Below are positions 27,270 to 36,582 of a stretch of DNA of 64,000 nt, in pieces (the stretch's first letter is position 1; the number at the start of each line of letters is the position of its first letter). Source of the stretch: Prevotella sp. (GTDB lineage Bacteria > Bacteroidota > Bacteroidia > Bacteroidales > Bacteroidaceae); assembly GCA_016287755.1 (NCBI GenBank), contig JAEEWT010000004.1:1-64000 (forward strand), read 5' to 3'. The position numbers were made by a program, and so were the translations under genes. Below the pieces are notes generated by a model. That model had not been told where the DNA came from. It worked only from the letters and a program-made list of their open reading frames with translations, and ran no database searches.

Positions 27270-28217
27270 TTAGAGTGGGTACTCAGTGAAGGCGTAGAGC
27301 ACGGTACTGAGATAGCGCTCTCCTGTATCGGGTAGGAGGACGACAATCTTCTTCCCTTTGTTCTCAGGACGCTTGGCCACCTCGATGGCTGCGAAGAGGG
27401 CAGCACCGGCGGAGATACCTACCAGCAGACCTTCCTGCTGAGCTACCTCACGACCCGTACGGATGGCATCGTCGTTCTCAACGTCGAACACCTCGTCGAT
27501 CACTTCGGCATCGTAGGTGTTGGGGATGAAGCCTGCTCCGATACCCTGAATCTTATGCGGTCCGCTCTGACCGCCGTTCAGCACGGGAGATGACTTCGGT
27601 TCCACAGCAATGATCTTTACGTTGGGGTTCTGCTCCTTCAGGTACTTACCTGTACCGGAGATGGTACCGCCGGTACCTACACCGCCAATGAAGATATCTA
27701 CCTGTCCGTCGGTGTCTTTCCAGATCTCAGGACCCGTGGTAGCATAGTGCTTGGCGGGGTTGGCTGCGTTCTCGAACTGCTGGAGGATCACACTGCCTGG
27801 GATGGCGGTGCGCAGCTCCTCGGCGGCGCGGATGGCTCCTGGCATGCCGTCCTTACCAGAGGTGAGACGAACCTCGGCACCATAGGCCTTCACGAGGTTA
27901 CGACGCTCCACGCTCATGGTCTCGGGCATGGTAAGGATAAGACGGTAGCCCTTAACGGCAGATACCAGTGCCAGTCCTACACCTGTATTACCCGATGTGG
28001 GTTCAATGATGGTGGCACCGGGTTTCAGGATACCCTTAGCCTCTGCATCCTCGATCATGGCGAGGGCGATACGATCTTTTACGCTACCACCTGGGTTAAA
28101 AAACTCTACCTTGGCAATTACCGGGGTCTCCAGACCCTTTGCCTTTGAATACTTGTTGAGCTCAAGAAGCGGTGTGTTACCGACGAGCTCGGTCAGCTGT
28201 TTTGCAATCTTTGTCAT
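27270..28217 (-). CDS. cysK: Cysteine synthase A
   Basis: 315 residues. NPGGSVKDR holds the PLP lysine (Lys47), TSGNTG binds the substrate carboxylate, and [11 protein letters not shown] holds the cofactor phosphate. It makes cysteine from O-acetylserine and sulfide. It stands alone between a terminator and a promoter whose upstream palindrome (28325-28342) is shared with the sulfur island at 37.7-44.7 kb, so it is probably part of the same sulfur regulon. No serine acetyltransferase gene is next to it. Confidence 0.96.
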   Translation of the reverse strand: MTKIAKQLTELVGNTPLLELNKYSKAKGLETPVIAKVEFFNPGGSVKDRIALAMIEDAEAKGILKPGATIIEPTSGNTGVGLALVSAVKGYRLILTMPETMSVERRNLVKAYGAEVRLTSGKDGMPGAIRAAEELRTAIPGSVILQQFENAANPAKHYATTGPEIWKDTDGQVDIFIGGVGTGGTISGTGKYLKEQNPNVKIIAVEPKSSPVLNGGQSGPHKIQGIGAGFIPNTYDAEVIDEVFDVENDDAIRTGREVAQQEGLLVGISAGAALFAAIEVAKRPENKGKKIVVLLPDTGERYLSTVLYAFTEYPL

Positions 28218-28271
28218 AGTCTTATCCTTTTTATTACTTTAATGTATAATCTTTAATGCTTAATCACGATG

Positions 28272-28302
28272 CAAAGGTACGGTGGTTTTGCTATTCTCAC
28301 AA
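28272..28302 (-). promoter_or_regulatory. cysK promoter
   Basis: On the minus strand GGGATTGTG (TTG at 28300-28302), a 20-base spacer, then TACCTTTG (28272-28279). The extended GGATTGTG element is shared with the promoters of the binding-protein gene and dsrE. Confidence 0.8.
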
Positions 28303-28324
28303 TCCCCGCAATATGTCATTCTGC

Positions 28325-28342
28325 ATACCAATAGTTTGGTAT
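28325..28342. promoter_or_regulatory. Sulfur-regulon operator upstream of cysK
   Basis: ATACCAA-N4-TTGGTAT, a perfect palindrome with 7-base arms. Its centre (28333.5) is 54.5 bp from the first base of the cysK -7 box. It starts right after the symporter stop codon. Confidence 0.8.
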
Positions 28343-28343
28343 A

Positions 28344-29549
28344 TTATTCTAAATCGTGGTTTACCATGGCGCTGACACAGGAATCCGACCATACATTCTC
28401 TGCCGTTTCCACCATGTCGATGATCGTATAGATGGGCAGGATGATACCGAGAATAGCGATGGGAGCACCGATGCCCGACATCAGTGAGAGTGTCAGGAAG
28501 AAGCAACCCATGGGAACACCGGCATTACCGACTGCCGAGACAACCGAGATGAGAATCCATAGCAGGATGGTACTGAATGTAAGGGGAGTACCACCATTCT
28601 GCATCACAAACAGTGAGGTGACAAGGATGAAGGCTGCGCAGCCGTTCATGTTAATGGTAGTACAGATGGGGAGAACGAAGCGGGCAATCTCCTTGCGGAT
28701 GCCTGCTCGCTGTTCTGCCGATTCCATGGTGACGGGTAGGGTAGCAGCACTGCTCTTGGTGAAGAGTGCCATCAGTACGGCAGGCATCATACGTCCTAAG
28801 AAATGGATAGGGTTGAGTCCTCTGACTAAAAGGAACAGCGGGAGGATGATGAAGAACTGGATGACATTTCCGCTCAGTACGACCAGTACATACTTGCCAA
28901 TAGAATCTGCCACGACACCTGCTGATACCTGTGCTGCCAGTTGAGCCGAGAAGGCAAGAATACCCAGTGGCAGTGTCCATATGAGTCCGCGGATGAGCAG
29001 GAAAAGCAGATCCTGCAAGCCTAACAGTCCTTTAACCACCACCTTCTTGTTCTCCGAATCAGGCAGTTTTGATAGTCCGATACCCACCGCAAAAGCAATC
29101 AGCAACAGCGACAGTACATTACCTTCAAGGAAAGGCTTGACGATATTGTTGGGAATGACGCCGAGAATATGATCATAGTAGGAAAGTTGCGTGTTGATAT
29201 TGGAGAGTTGAGCGTTTCCTTCCAAGGATCCTTCAGCCGAAAGCACTTCCGCTGGCAGATTACCCGGGGCGATGGCCACGTAGAGTATAGCACCGATAAT
29301 GGCGGCAGCGAAGGTGGTGAGTAACGTATATAATAAGGTACGGGAGAACACCTTACCCGATCCTTTCGAACCGAAGGTGGCAAAGGTGGTGATTACCGCC
29401 AGCACAATGGTGGGCACAGCCAACAGCTGGAAGAGTCGTGTATAGACCGTAGCTACGAAGTCCATCAGCTGGTTCAGCCAGTCTAAACCTAACACTCCCA
29501 ACACGGCACCCACCACAAGTGCGCCGATCCATAATACCGTTTTCTTCAT
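28344..29549 (-). CDS. DAACS-family amino acid/dicarboxylate:cation symporter
   Basis: 401 residues, 8 membrane segments plus two re-entrant hairpins. The motifs are the Ser-rich hairpin TKSSAATLPVT, NMNGCAAF in place of NMDGT, and NAGVPMG near the second hairpin. The family moves glutamate, aspartate, serine/threonine or, in the TcyP branch, cystine, driven by sodium or protons, across the inner membrane. Its upstream region shares the sulfur-type palindrome (29601-29622) with the divergent tcdA gene and it sits next to cysK, so cystine or a cysteine precursor is a fair guess; the sequence alone does not settle the substrate. Confidence 0.88.
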   Translation of the reverse strand: MKKTVLWIGALVVGAVLGVLGLDWLNQLMDFVATVYTRLFQLLAVPTIVLAVITTFATFGSKGSGKVFSRTLLYTLLTTFAAAIIGAILYVAIAPGNLPAEVLSAEGSLEGNAQLSNINTQLSYYDHILGVIPNNIVKPFLEGNVLSLLLIAFAVGIGLSKLPDSENKKVVVKGLLGLQDLLFLLIRGLIWTLPLGILAFSAQLAAQVSAGVVADSIGKYVLVVLSGNVIQFFIILPLFLLVRGLNPIHFLGRMMPAVLMALFTKSSAATLPVTMESAEQRAGIRKEIARFVLPICTTINMNGCAAFILVTSLFVMQNGGTPLTFSTILLWILISVVSAVGNAGVPMGCFFLTLSLMSGIGAPIAILGIILPIYTIIDMVETAENVWSDSCVSAMVNHDLE

Positions 29550-29572
29550 TTCTTCTTACCTTTATCTGGGTG

Positions 29573-29580
29573 CGAAGGTA
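29573..29580 (-). promoter_or_regulatory. -7 box for the symporter
   Basis: TACCTTCG on the minus strand, 24 bases upstream of the start codon. The palindrome at 29601-29622 is centred only 31.5 bp away, near the -33 region, unlike its 54.5-bp spacing to tcdA. Confidence 0.5.
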
Positions 29581-29600
29581 CGAAGTTTTACGGAAACAGG

Positions 29601-29622
29601 AAATACCATGTGTGTGGTATTT
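29601..29622. promoter_or_regulatory. Sulfur-regulon operator between symporter and tcdA
   Basis: AAATACCA-N6-TGGTATTT, a perfect palindrome with 8-base arms. Its centre (29611.5) is 54.5 bp from the tcdA -7 box TACCTTTG (29666-29673), the same distance as at cysK, the binding-protein gene, hcyS and dsrE. Confidence 0.82.
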
Positions 29623-29665
29623 TGAAAAATATGTATTCCAATGATGATATGTTTGGAAAAAGCAG

Positions 29666-29673
29666 TACCTTTG
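29666..29673 (+). promoter_or_regulatory. -7 box for tcdA
   Basis: TACCTTTG, 29 bases before the start at 29703. No TTG sits at the expected 20-base distance, so this promoter may depend more on the activator presumed to bind at 29601-29622. Confidence 0.6.
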
Positions 29674-29702
29674 CACCGTTGAATAAAGACATTGGGAAGT
29701 CC

Positions 29703-30527
29703 ATGGCAATAGAGCAAGCAATATTCCGCAGATCGGAACTATTATTGGGTGACGAGGCGATGCGTTCCATCGCAGAGAAGCGTGTGATCATCTTCGGCGT
29801 GGGCGGAGTAGGCTCATGGTGCGCAGAGAGTCTGGTGCGCAGTGGTATCCGACAGCTGACCATCGTTGACTCCGATCGCGTATGCATCACCAATATCAAC
29901 CGTCAGCTGATGGCCACCTCCAAGACCGTGGGTCAGGTGAAGGTGGATGTCCTGAAGGAGCGTCTGCTCAGCATCAATCCTTCAGCTGAGATCACGGCTA
30001 TTCAACAGATCTTCACTGACGAGACGGCCGAGAGCTTCCATCTTGATACTTACGACTATATCATTGATGCCATCGACTCGCTGAAAGATAAGGCGCTGCT
30101 CATTTTGATGGCAACGAGTCTTCCCTCTGATCGGGGGGATAGAGCACCTGCCAAGTTCTTTTCGTCGATGGGTGCTGCGTTGAAGTTAGATCCTACCCGC
30201 ATCAAAACCGCAGAGTTCTGGAAGGTGCAGGGCGATCCGCTGGCCCGTGCCCTTCGCAACCGTTTCAAACGTAACAAGGTATTCCCCAAACGTAAGTTCC
30301 AATGCGTCTATTCAGACGAACTGTTACAGAACAAAGGTCATAACGCCACCTGCGGTACAGAACAGTGCGTGTGTCCTAAAGCAAAGATGGGCCCTGGCGA
30401 TCCCTCGTTGCTTAATCACGAGTGGTGTTCGTCAAAGGCCCAGATCAACGGTACCCTGGCTCACATCACCGCCATCTTCGGTTTTATGCTGGCAGGCTTG
30501 GTAATCCAGGATATCGTTAAGTACTAA
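29703..30527 (+). CDS. tcdA: tRNA threonylcarbamoyladenosine dehydratase (ThiF family)
   Basis: 274 residues. An E1-like Rossmann fold with IIFGVGGVGSWCAESLVR (about 28-45), SDRVCITNINRQ, and the PCK-type ending with CGTEQCVC. TcdA (CsdL) uses ATP to cyclise t6A to ct6A in tRNA and in E. coli works with the CsdA-CsdE cysteine desulfurase system. The start at 29703 (MAIEQAIFRRSELLLG) fits family length and lies after the promoter. A slightly long loop (SLPSDRGDRAPAKFF) may carry a short repeat-like insertion. It shares its control palindrome with sulfur genes. Confidence 0.9.
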   Translation: MAIEQAIFRRSELLLGDEAMRSIAEKRVIIFGVGGVGSWCAESLVRSGIRQLTIVDSDRVCITNINRQLMATSKTVGQVKVDVLKERLLSINPSAEITAIQQIFTDETAESFHLDTYDYIIDAIDSLKDKALLILMATSLPSDRGDRAPAKFFSSMGAALKLDPTRIKTAEFWKVQGDPLARALRNRFKRNKVFPKRKFQCVYSDELLQNKGHNATCGTEQCVCPKAKMGPGDPSLLNHEWCSSKAQINGTLAHITAIFGFMLAGLVIQDIVKY

Positions 30528-30538
30528 TCCTCTTTTCC

Positions 30539-32008
30539 TTATTTCGTTACACGGTAGTCGAGGGCAGGCTTTCTGTCACCGAGCAGTGGGACATATTTGA
30601 AGTCGGAACCCACCGACTGCCTGAATTCATCCTTCACGTTCTGGAGGAGTTTGGCATCAGTGAACAGTTCGATAGCACTCAGGGCAAATACCCTACTGGC
30701 GTTCAACAGTCCTTTGGTACCAATGGTGGTGCCATCAACAGCTACGTTCTGCCAGCTATGCCCCGGACTGCCTGGGGCGAAGGTGGCGGCACCGAAGCTT
30801 GCCAAGGGTACCACCCACGATACATCACCTACATCACTACTGCCACCACTGCCTTCCTTGGGGAACTCGGCCAGCGGCTGCACCTTGACCGCCTGACTGA
30901 TGATAGAGTCTGGATTACCAGTAGCACGGATCACCCCTTCAACTAACTTGCGCTCACGTTCATCGTAGATGACACCACCCACTGCTTCCAGGTTTCTTTG
31001 AATGACTTTAGAGAGCGTCCTGTTGTGCAGGCGCTCGTAAGTTCCTGCCACGATCTCTTTCTCCACACGGGTCTGCGTTCCTTTGGCAGCACCAACGGCA
31101 GCCGAATCAATCCACTCTGTCAATGTGTTGAGGATGTCACGCTTAGGACTACGGATATAGTAAGATACACGGGCATACTCTGGTACTACGTTAGGTGCGA
31201 AACCGCCATCGGGAATGACGTAATGGATACGAGAAGAGGTAGGCACATGTTCGCGCAGCAGATTCACCATGTAGTCGAACGCCTCAACAGCATCGAGAGC
31301 CGAACGTCCTTTCCATGGATTACCGGCAGCATGGGCCGCTTTTCCATAGAACTTGTAATCAACCATTACCATGGCAGTACCGCCATTGGTGGATACAGCA
31401 TTCACACTGGAGGGATGCCAGTCGAGTACCGCATCAACGCCATCGAACAAGCCTTCGCGTACGAGATACACCTTACCAGCGCCACCCTCCTCAGCAGGAG
31501 AACCGTAGATTTTGATGGTTCCACTAAGATGATTGGCAGTAAGCCACTTACTCAGTGATACAGCAGCAGCGGTAGAGGCTACCCCGAGGGTGTTATGACC
31601 GCAGCCATGCCCCGAACCATTCTCTATGAGTGGCTTACGATAAGGAACAGTATCTTGAGAAAGACCTGGCAAGGCGTCAAACTCTGACAGGAAGCCAATG
31701 ACGGGCTTTCCGCTACCGAAAGTAGCTACGTAGGCTGTAGGCATGCCAGCCACACCTTCCTCGATGGTGAAGCCATTCTCGCGCAGGTGCTGCTTGAGCA
31801 GTCCGCTACTGTGGGTTTCGAGGAATCCCAGTTCGGGCTCAGCCCAGATGGCTTTCTGGAGCTTATCGTAGGTCTCGAAATGCTCGTTTATATACTTGAT
31901 GGCCACATTGTTCTTTACGTTCTTTGCCGTCTTGTTTCCTTTACTCCCTGCCCATGCATTTGAGGCGAGGAGAGTGACAAATGCCAGTAATGCGATTGTT
32001 TTTTTCAT
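30539..32008 (-). CDS. Secreted M20D-type amidohydrolase
   Basis: 489 residues. A signal peptide (MKKTIALLAFVTLLASNAWA) is followed by an M20 peptidase with GFLSEFDALPG (metal-binding Asp), GHGCGHNTLG (His ligands), PAEEGGAGK (catalytic Glu pair) and a lid domain (about 230-345). Closest in pattern to p-aminobenzoyl-glutamate hydrolase AbgB and N-acyl-amino-acid deacylases. It is last in the leftward operon after a binding protein, SusC and SusD, so it probably trims an imported N-acylated compound or peptide. Some M20D enzymes deacetylate N-acetyl-cysteine derivatives; with the sulfur-type operator at the operon front this is an attractive but unproven substrate. Confidence 0.87.
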   Translation of the reverse strand: MKKTIALLAFVTLLASNAWAGSKGNKTAKNVKNNVAIKYINEHFETYDKLQKAIWAEPELGFLETHSSGLLKQHLRENGFTIEEGVAGMPTAYVATFGSGKPVIGFLSEFDALPGLSQDTVPYRKPLIENGSGHGCGHNTLGVASTAAAVSLSKWLTANHLSGTIKIYGSPAEEGGAGKVYLVREGLFDGVDAVLDWHPSSVNAVSTNGGTAMVMVDYKFYGKAAHAAGNPWKGRSALDAVEAFDYMVNLLREHVPTSSRIHYVIPDGGFAPNVVPEYARVSYYIRSPKRDILNTLTEWIDSAAVGAAKGTQTRVEKEIVAGTYERLHNRTLSKVIQRNLEAVGGVIYDERERKLVEGVIRATGNPDSIISQAVKVQPLAEFPKEGSGGSSDVGDVSWVVPLASFGAATFAPGSPGHSWQNVAVDGTTIGTKGLLNASRVFALSAIELFTDAKLLQNVKDEFRQSVGSDFKYVPLLGDRKPALDYRVTK

Positions 32009-32028
32009 CTTCGTATGTTGTTTTATGA

Positions 32029-33378
32029 TTAATAATTCGGATTCTGCTGTAGGTCACGGTCGGCCTCGATATCGTTGTATGGAATGGGGAACAGCTGCTG
32101 ATGTTCGCTGATGCCGAGAACAGATACGGCACGACCCGTTCTTACCAAATCGAACCAGCGATGAGGCTCGATGGCAAATTCCACCCTATTCTCATCCTCG
32201 ATGGCCTGGATCACGTCCGACTGACTGAGTGATGCATCGAGTGCCGGTACATGGGCCCGCTGACGGATGGTATTCAGATCGGCTATCGCGCCCTGAAGGT
32301 CGGCTCCCTGCTTCTTGGCCCTTGCCTCAGCACGGATGAGATAAGCCTCGGCCAGACGGAAAAGGATGACATTATCGTCGGCTGAAGGACGATGATAGAG
32401 GGTTCCCACATAGTAGTCGGGTACCTGCGCAGACGACTGATCTGTATAGAAAATGCTTCTGTCACCGCCAATGGAAGGATCAGCCAGCAGTAGCACCACC
32501 TCCTTCGAGGGTCCCCACTCATGACGACCGCCATCGTTGGGTGACCGCCAGTAGGCACTCTGATCGTTGGTGAAGGAGGAAGAGAAAGCCAGTTCGAAAA
32601 CGCTTTCCTGCGAAAGCTTTCCATTCAGCAGGTCACTGATGCTCCCCAAGGAGTAGGAGGCGTTATCAATGACCTTCGTGGCATACTCCTCAGCTTTCGT
32701 CCAGTCTTCAAGATAGAGCGATACTCGTGCCAGGAGAGCTTCGGCCACACTGCGACTGACGTGTACGCGGTCGTTGTTCTGACTCAGGTCGTCCAGCACA
32801 CTGCTGATATCATTGATCACCTCTTGATAGACGGTCTTGGCCGATGTCTGCTTGACACCGTCAAACTGAGTGGGAGAGTGGGTGGCCGACTTCACCAGAG
32901 GAACGTTGCCCCAGGTGCGGGCCAGGTCGAAGAAGGCAAGCGAGCGCAGCACGGTTGCCTCGGCGATGATACGCTTGCGCTCACTGTCGGAAATAGCGCT
33001 CAGCGTCTGTGTCTTCTCAATCACCTGGTTGGCTTGGTTCACTGTGGCGTAGATGCCATACCATGCGTACGACAACAGTTGGTTCTCTGCACTGTACTGA
33101 TGAGTATCGAAGTCGTAGTAGAAATTGAGCGAACCGGTCCAGGTAACATTATCGGATGCGAGGTTAACACCTGCATCGAAATAACGTCCGCCGTAATAGG
33201 CACTGGCTCCCAGACGGTGATAGACACCGTTTAAGGCCGACTTGGCTGATGACTCGTTGGTGATGACGGCCTCGTCGGAAATATAGTTGGCGGGCTCCTG
33301 CTCCAGGAAGTCGGAGCAAGCGGTCAGACTGAATACAAGACCTGACACCAGAAGGGATGGAATGATATGCTGTTTCAT
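32029..33378 (-). CDS. SusD/RagB-family surface binding lipoprotein
   Basis: 449 residues. Lipoprotein signal with LTACSDFLEQEP, then the family opening (SAKSALNGVYHRLG) and a TPR-like helical body; the C-terminus has the usual ENRVEFAIEPHRWFDLVRTG segment. It sits on the outer surface, capping the SusC channel and delivering ligand. It lies 40 bp after the SusC gene. The ligand is unknown; no polysaccharide-degrading enzyme is in this operon, only an amidohydrolase, so the cargo may not be a glycan. Confidence 0.95.
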   Translation of the reverse strand: MKQHIIPSLLVSGLVFSLTACSDFLEQEPANYISDEAVITNESSAKSALNGVYHRLGASAYYGGRYFDAGVNLASDNVTWTGSLNFYYDFDTHQYSAENQLLSYAWYGIYATVNQANQVIEKTQTLSAISDSERKRIIAEATVLRSLAFFDLARTWGNVPLVKSATHSPTQFDGVKQTSAKTVYQEVINDISSVLDDLSQNNDRVHVSRSVAEALLARVSLYLEDWTKAEEYATKVIDNASYSLGSISDLLNGKLSQESVFELAFSSSFTNDQSAYWRSPNDGGRHEWGPSKEVVLLLADPSIGGDRSIFYTDQSSAQVPDYYVGTLYHRPSADDNVILFRLAEAYLIRAEARAKKQGADLQGAIADLNTIRQRAHVPALDASLSQSDVIQAIEDENRVEFAIEPHRWFDLVRTGRAVSVLGISEHQQLFPIPYNDIEADRDLQQNPNY

Positions 33379-33418
33379 ATTACTATGTCTTTATATTAAT
33401 GATGTTACACGAATGGGG

Positions 33419-36400
33419 TTAAAGGGTAAGACTGGCGCCAAACACCACCTGACGTGGCTGGGGAGGGATGGCAAAATCAAGTCCTTGAACAGTACCATGG
33501 GTATAGTCGGCTGCCGTGTTACCCTCAGGATCAGCACCTGAATAGCCTGTGAAGGTGAGGAGGTTGGTGGCATTGACATAGATGCGTAGGCGCTCGATAC
33601 CAGCCTTGGCCACGATCTTCTTTGGTAGTGTGTATCCTAACGATACGTTACGCAGACGAAGGAATGAACCATCCTCGAGGAACCTGCTGCTGGCAAAGCC
33701 GTTGTTGGAGCTACCGTCGGCATTGGGAAGCGTGGAGGCACGCGGAATGTCTGTGATGTCACCCGCCTTCTGCCAACGGTCCATCTGACTCTTCAACAAA
33801 CCCCAGTTGGTACCGCGCATGCCACCATGCTCCTGAAAGAAACGGTTCATGTTAAACACATCATTACCTACTGAGAAATAGAAGAAGATAGAGAGGTCGA
33901 ACTGCTTCCAGCGGAAGTTGTTAGTGAGTCCACCTGTGAAGTCGGGCCATGCGTCGCCAACAATCTGGCGGTCGGTTACCGTAATCTTACCATCGGTATT
34001 CACATCGTCATAAACGGAGTTACCCGTCTGGGGATCAACATACAACTGTTTGTAGAGCCAGAAGGAGTACATGGACTTCCCTTCCTCCAGACGCACCCAG
34101 TCACGGTCGTATTGAGAGAACGACACCGGTAAGCGCTCAATGAGGTTGGCATTGTGGGCGATATTGAACGAAGTCTCCCAGTTGAAGTCTTTCTTCTGGA
34201 TATTCTTGGTGGTGATCTGGAACTCAACACCCTTGTTACTCATCTCACCCGTATTGCTATAGGTTGATGAGAAACCTGTCTTACCGGGAATAGGCGTCGA
34301 CAGCAGCAGGTCGTAGGTGTATTTGTTGTACACATCGAACTCAAACGATACACGACCTTTGAAGAACGAACCCTCAAGACCTACGTTCCACTGACGGGTG
34401 GTTTCCCATTTCAATTCAGGATTGGCCAGCTGGGTATGTAAGATACCTGACTCATCGTTATACACGCCGCCACCGTTCCAAAGACCCAGACTGGCGAAGT
34501 CGTCGATATTTTGGTTACCGCTCCATCCGATGCTGGCCTTCACCTTCAGACCGTCGATGAACTTAAGGGGTTTCACCCATTTCTCCTCGGAGATGGTCCA
34601 TGAGGCACCCACAGAGGGGAAGAGACCCCAACGGTGGTTCTTACCAAAGCGTGAAGAGGCATCGGCACGAAGGTTGGCATCGAGGGCGTAACGGTTAAGC
34701 AGACTGTAGTTGGCACCGCCGAACCAGGACACAAGACTGTATGAAGAGAAAGCCGTAGAACCCGTGGTGATGGCGGCAGATGACAGTTCCTGTAGCAGAT
34801 CGTCAGGGAAGCCTGAGCCGGAAATAGACTGAGAACGCAGTCCTGTATATTGTACGGAGTTACCCACGAAGGCGGCCAGTGAATGGATGCGCTTCAACTC
34901 GGTGTTATAGTTCAGTAACTGCTCTGCGGTGACGGTGTAGTTGGTCGTCGTAGCATCGGTAGCACTGCCGTTAGGCTGACCGTCGGCCAGCTGGGTGTTG
35001 AAATAGCGCTTCTCGCGATAGTTGTTGTAATCAAGACTAACGGATGATTTGAACTGCAGACCCTTAAGAATCTTCCAGGTCAGGGCAACATTATCTACTG
35101 AACGCAGACCATAGGTATGGTGGTTACTGTTGTCGATCAGTGCATAGATATTGTCAAAGATACCATAGCGGGCATAGGAACCATCTTCATTGTATGGATT
35201 GAGGAGTGTGCTGTGATGTACAGAGGCCTGAAGGATACCCTTAGGACTGTTGGCTATACGACTCAGTGAACGGCGTGTCCAAATTAAAGAGGTTCCTGTT
35301 GACAGCGAAACGTTCTTGTTGATGTCATGGTCAAGGTTCACCCTGAATCCCAACCGACTGAAGTCTTGTGTGCGCACGATGGCCTCCTGGTCGGTATATT
35401 CGGTACCGATATAGAAACGGGTGCGGTCGTTACCACCTGAAACGGCGAGGTTGTAGTTCTGGATGGTGGCAGTACGGAAGATGACGTTCTGACGGTCGTA
35501 GGTGTTCTGCTCCTCAGGAAGTCCCAGTCCGCCATCAGCTTTTGAGCGGTAGGGTACCAGAGCGGGATCCTTCCCGTCGTTGATCCAAGCCTCGTTCAGA
35601 ATCTGAGCCGTCTCGGGTCCGGTGGCAAGGTCCCATAGCTTGGCAGCCTTGGCAAAGCCATATTCGGCACTGAAGCTCACGCGAGTCTTTTGTTCCTTAC
35701 TACCGCGCTTGGTGGTGACCAGTACGACACCGTTGGCACCTCTGGCACCATAGATGGCGGTAGCGTTGGCATCCTTCAATACCTCAATCTTCTCGATATC
35801 ATTAGGATTGAGATCGGTGAGGGCATTGATGGTCTGACCGCCATTGGCAATCGACTGCAGTGGCTGACTGTTGATGGGTACGCCGTCGATGATGTATAAA
35901 GGATCATTACCGGCATTGATGGAGGTGGTACCACGTAGTCTTACGAATACACCAGAGCCCGGTGTACCAGAAGATCCTGAGATGATGACACCAGCTGCCT
36001 GACCTTGCAGTTGTTCATTGAAGCCGGAGGCGGCAGTGGACGTGATGTCACTACCTTTCACAGAGGCCACAGAACCTGTCAGATTCTGTCGTTTCACCTG
36101 TGTGTAACCCAGCACAACAACCTCATTCAGTCGGTTTGAGTTATCTATCAACGCTATCTCAACCGGCTCCTCGAAATCATAGACATCCACATCAAGGGGG
36201 CGGTAGCCTATAAATTCCACACGGAGGGTCAAAGGCGCCTCTACCTTGGTCTGCAAAGAGAAGTTTCCGTCGATATCGGTTACTACGCCCTGACCCTTTT
36301 CACTCTTGACGATGACAGAGGCTCCAATGAGCGATTCGCCAGTGCGAACATCAGAGATATGACCTGTAATCAGGTTCTGCGAGAAAGCCAACAGAGGGCT

Positions 36401-36439
36401 AATCGCAACGAATGTTGCAATAAACAATCTTTTTACCAT
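33419..36439 (-). CDS. SusC/RagA-family TonB-dependent outer-membrane transporter
   Basis: 1006 residues. Signal peptide, then a carboxypeptidase-regulatory-like domain (about 22-100, GESLIGASVIVK), a TonB-box region, a plug (about 115-230, ITSTAASGFNEQL, VRLRGTTSINAGNDPLYIIDGVP) and a 22-strand barrel to the C-terminus. It imports ligand handed over by SusD using TonB energy. It is preceded by a three-unit palindrome array at 36488-36546 and a periplasmic binding-protein gene, and followed by susD. This layout with a binding protein and M20 enzyme is not typical of glycan loci. Confidence 0.96.
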   Translation of the reverse strand: MVKRLFIATFVAISPLLAFSQNLITGHISDVRTGESLIGASVIVKSEKGQGVVTDIDGNFSLQTKVEAPLTLRVEFIGYRPLDVDVYDFEEPVEIALIDNSNRLNEVVVLGYTQVKRQNLTGSVASVKGSDITSTAASGFNEQLQGQAAGVIISGSSGTPGSGVFVRLRGTTSINAGNDPLYIIDGVPINSQPLQSIANGGQTINALTDLNPNDIEKIEVLKDANATAIYGARGANGVVLVTTKRGSKEQKTRVSFSAEYGFAKAAKLWDLATGPETAQILNEAWINDGKDPALVPYRSKADGGLGLPEEQNTYDRQNVIFRTATIQNYNLAVSGGNDRTRFYIGTEYTDQEAIVRTQDFSRLGFRVNLDHDINKNVSLSTGTSLIWTRRSLSRIANSPKGILQASVHHSTLLNPYNEDGSYARYGIFDNIYALIDNSNHHTYGLRSVDNVALTWKILKGLQFKSSVSLDYNNYREKRYFNTQLADGQPNGSATDATTTNYTVTAEQLLNYNTELKRIHSLAAFVGNSVQYTGLRSQSISGSGFPDDLLQELSSAAITTGSTAFSSYSLVSWFGGANYSLLNRYALDANLRADASSRFGKNHRWGLFPSVGASWTISEEKWVKPLKFIDGLKVKASIGWSGNQNIDDFASLGLWNGGGVYNDESGILHTQLANPELKWETTRQWNVGLEGSFFKGRVSFEFDVYNKYTYDLLLSTPIPGKTGFSSTYSNTGEMSNKGVEFQITTKNIQKKDFNWETSFNIAHNANLIERLPVSFSQYDRDWVRLEEGKSMYSFWLYKQLYVDPQTGNSVYDDVNTDGKITVTDRQIVGDAWPDFTGGLTNNFRWKQFDLSIFFYFSVGNDVFNMNRFFQEHGGMRGTNWGLLKSQMDRWQKAGDITDIPRASTLPNADGSSNNGFASSRFLEDGSFLRLRNVSLGYTLPKKIVAKAGIERLRIYVNATNLLTFTGYSGADPEGNTAADYTHGTVQGLDFAIPPQPRQVVFGASLTL

Positions 36440-36487
36440 AAAACTATTACCTTTTTTTGTTTATCTAAGCTATTCTTGTTCTTTTTG

Positions 36488-36546
36488 TTCCCATGTTGGG
36501 AATATTTTATTCCCACGTTGGGAACAATTTATTCCCATGCTGGGAA
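36488..36546. repeat. Array of three TTCCCA-N3-TGGGAA palindromes at 22-bp period
   Basis: Palindromes start at 36488, 36510 and 36532, each 15 bases (6-3-6), with AT-rich 7-base spacers. The period is exactly 22 bp. It lies 49 bp upstream of the susC start and downstream of the binding-protein gene. An array with the same geometry but other arms is at 44711-44813. Confidence 0.9.
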
Positions 36547-36582
36547 CATCATTTGCGATGAATCATGCGGGTGTTCAAATCC

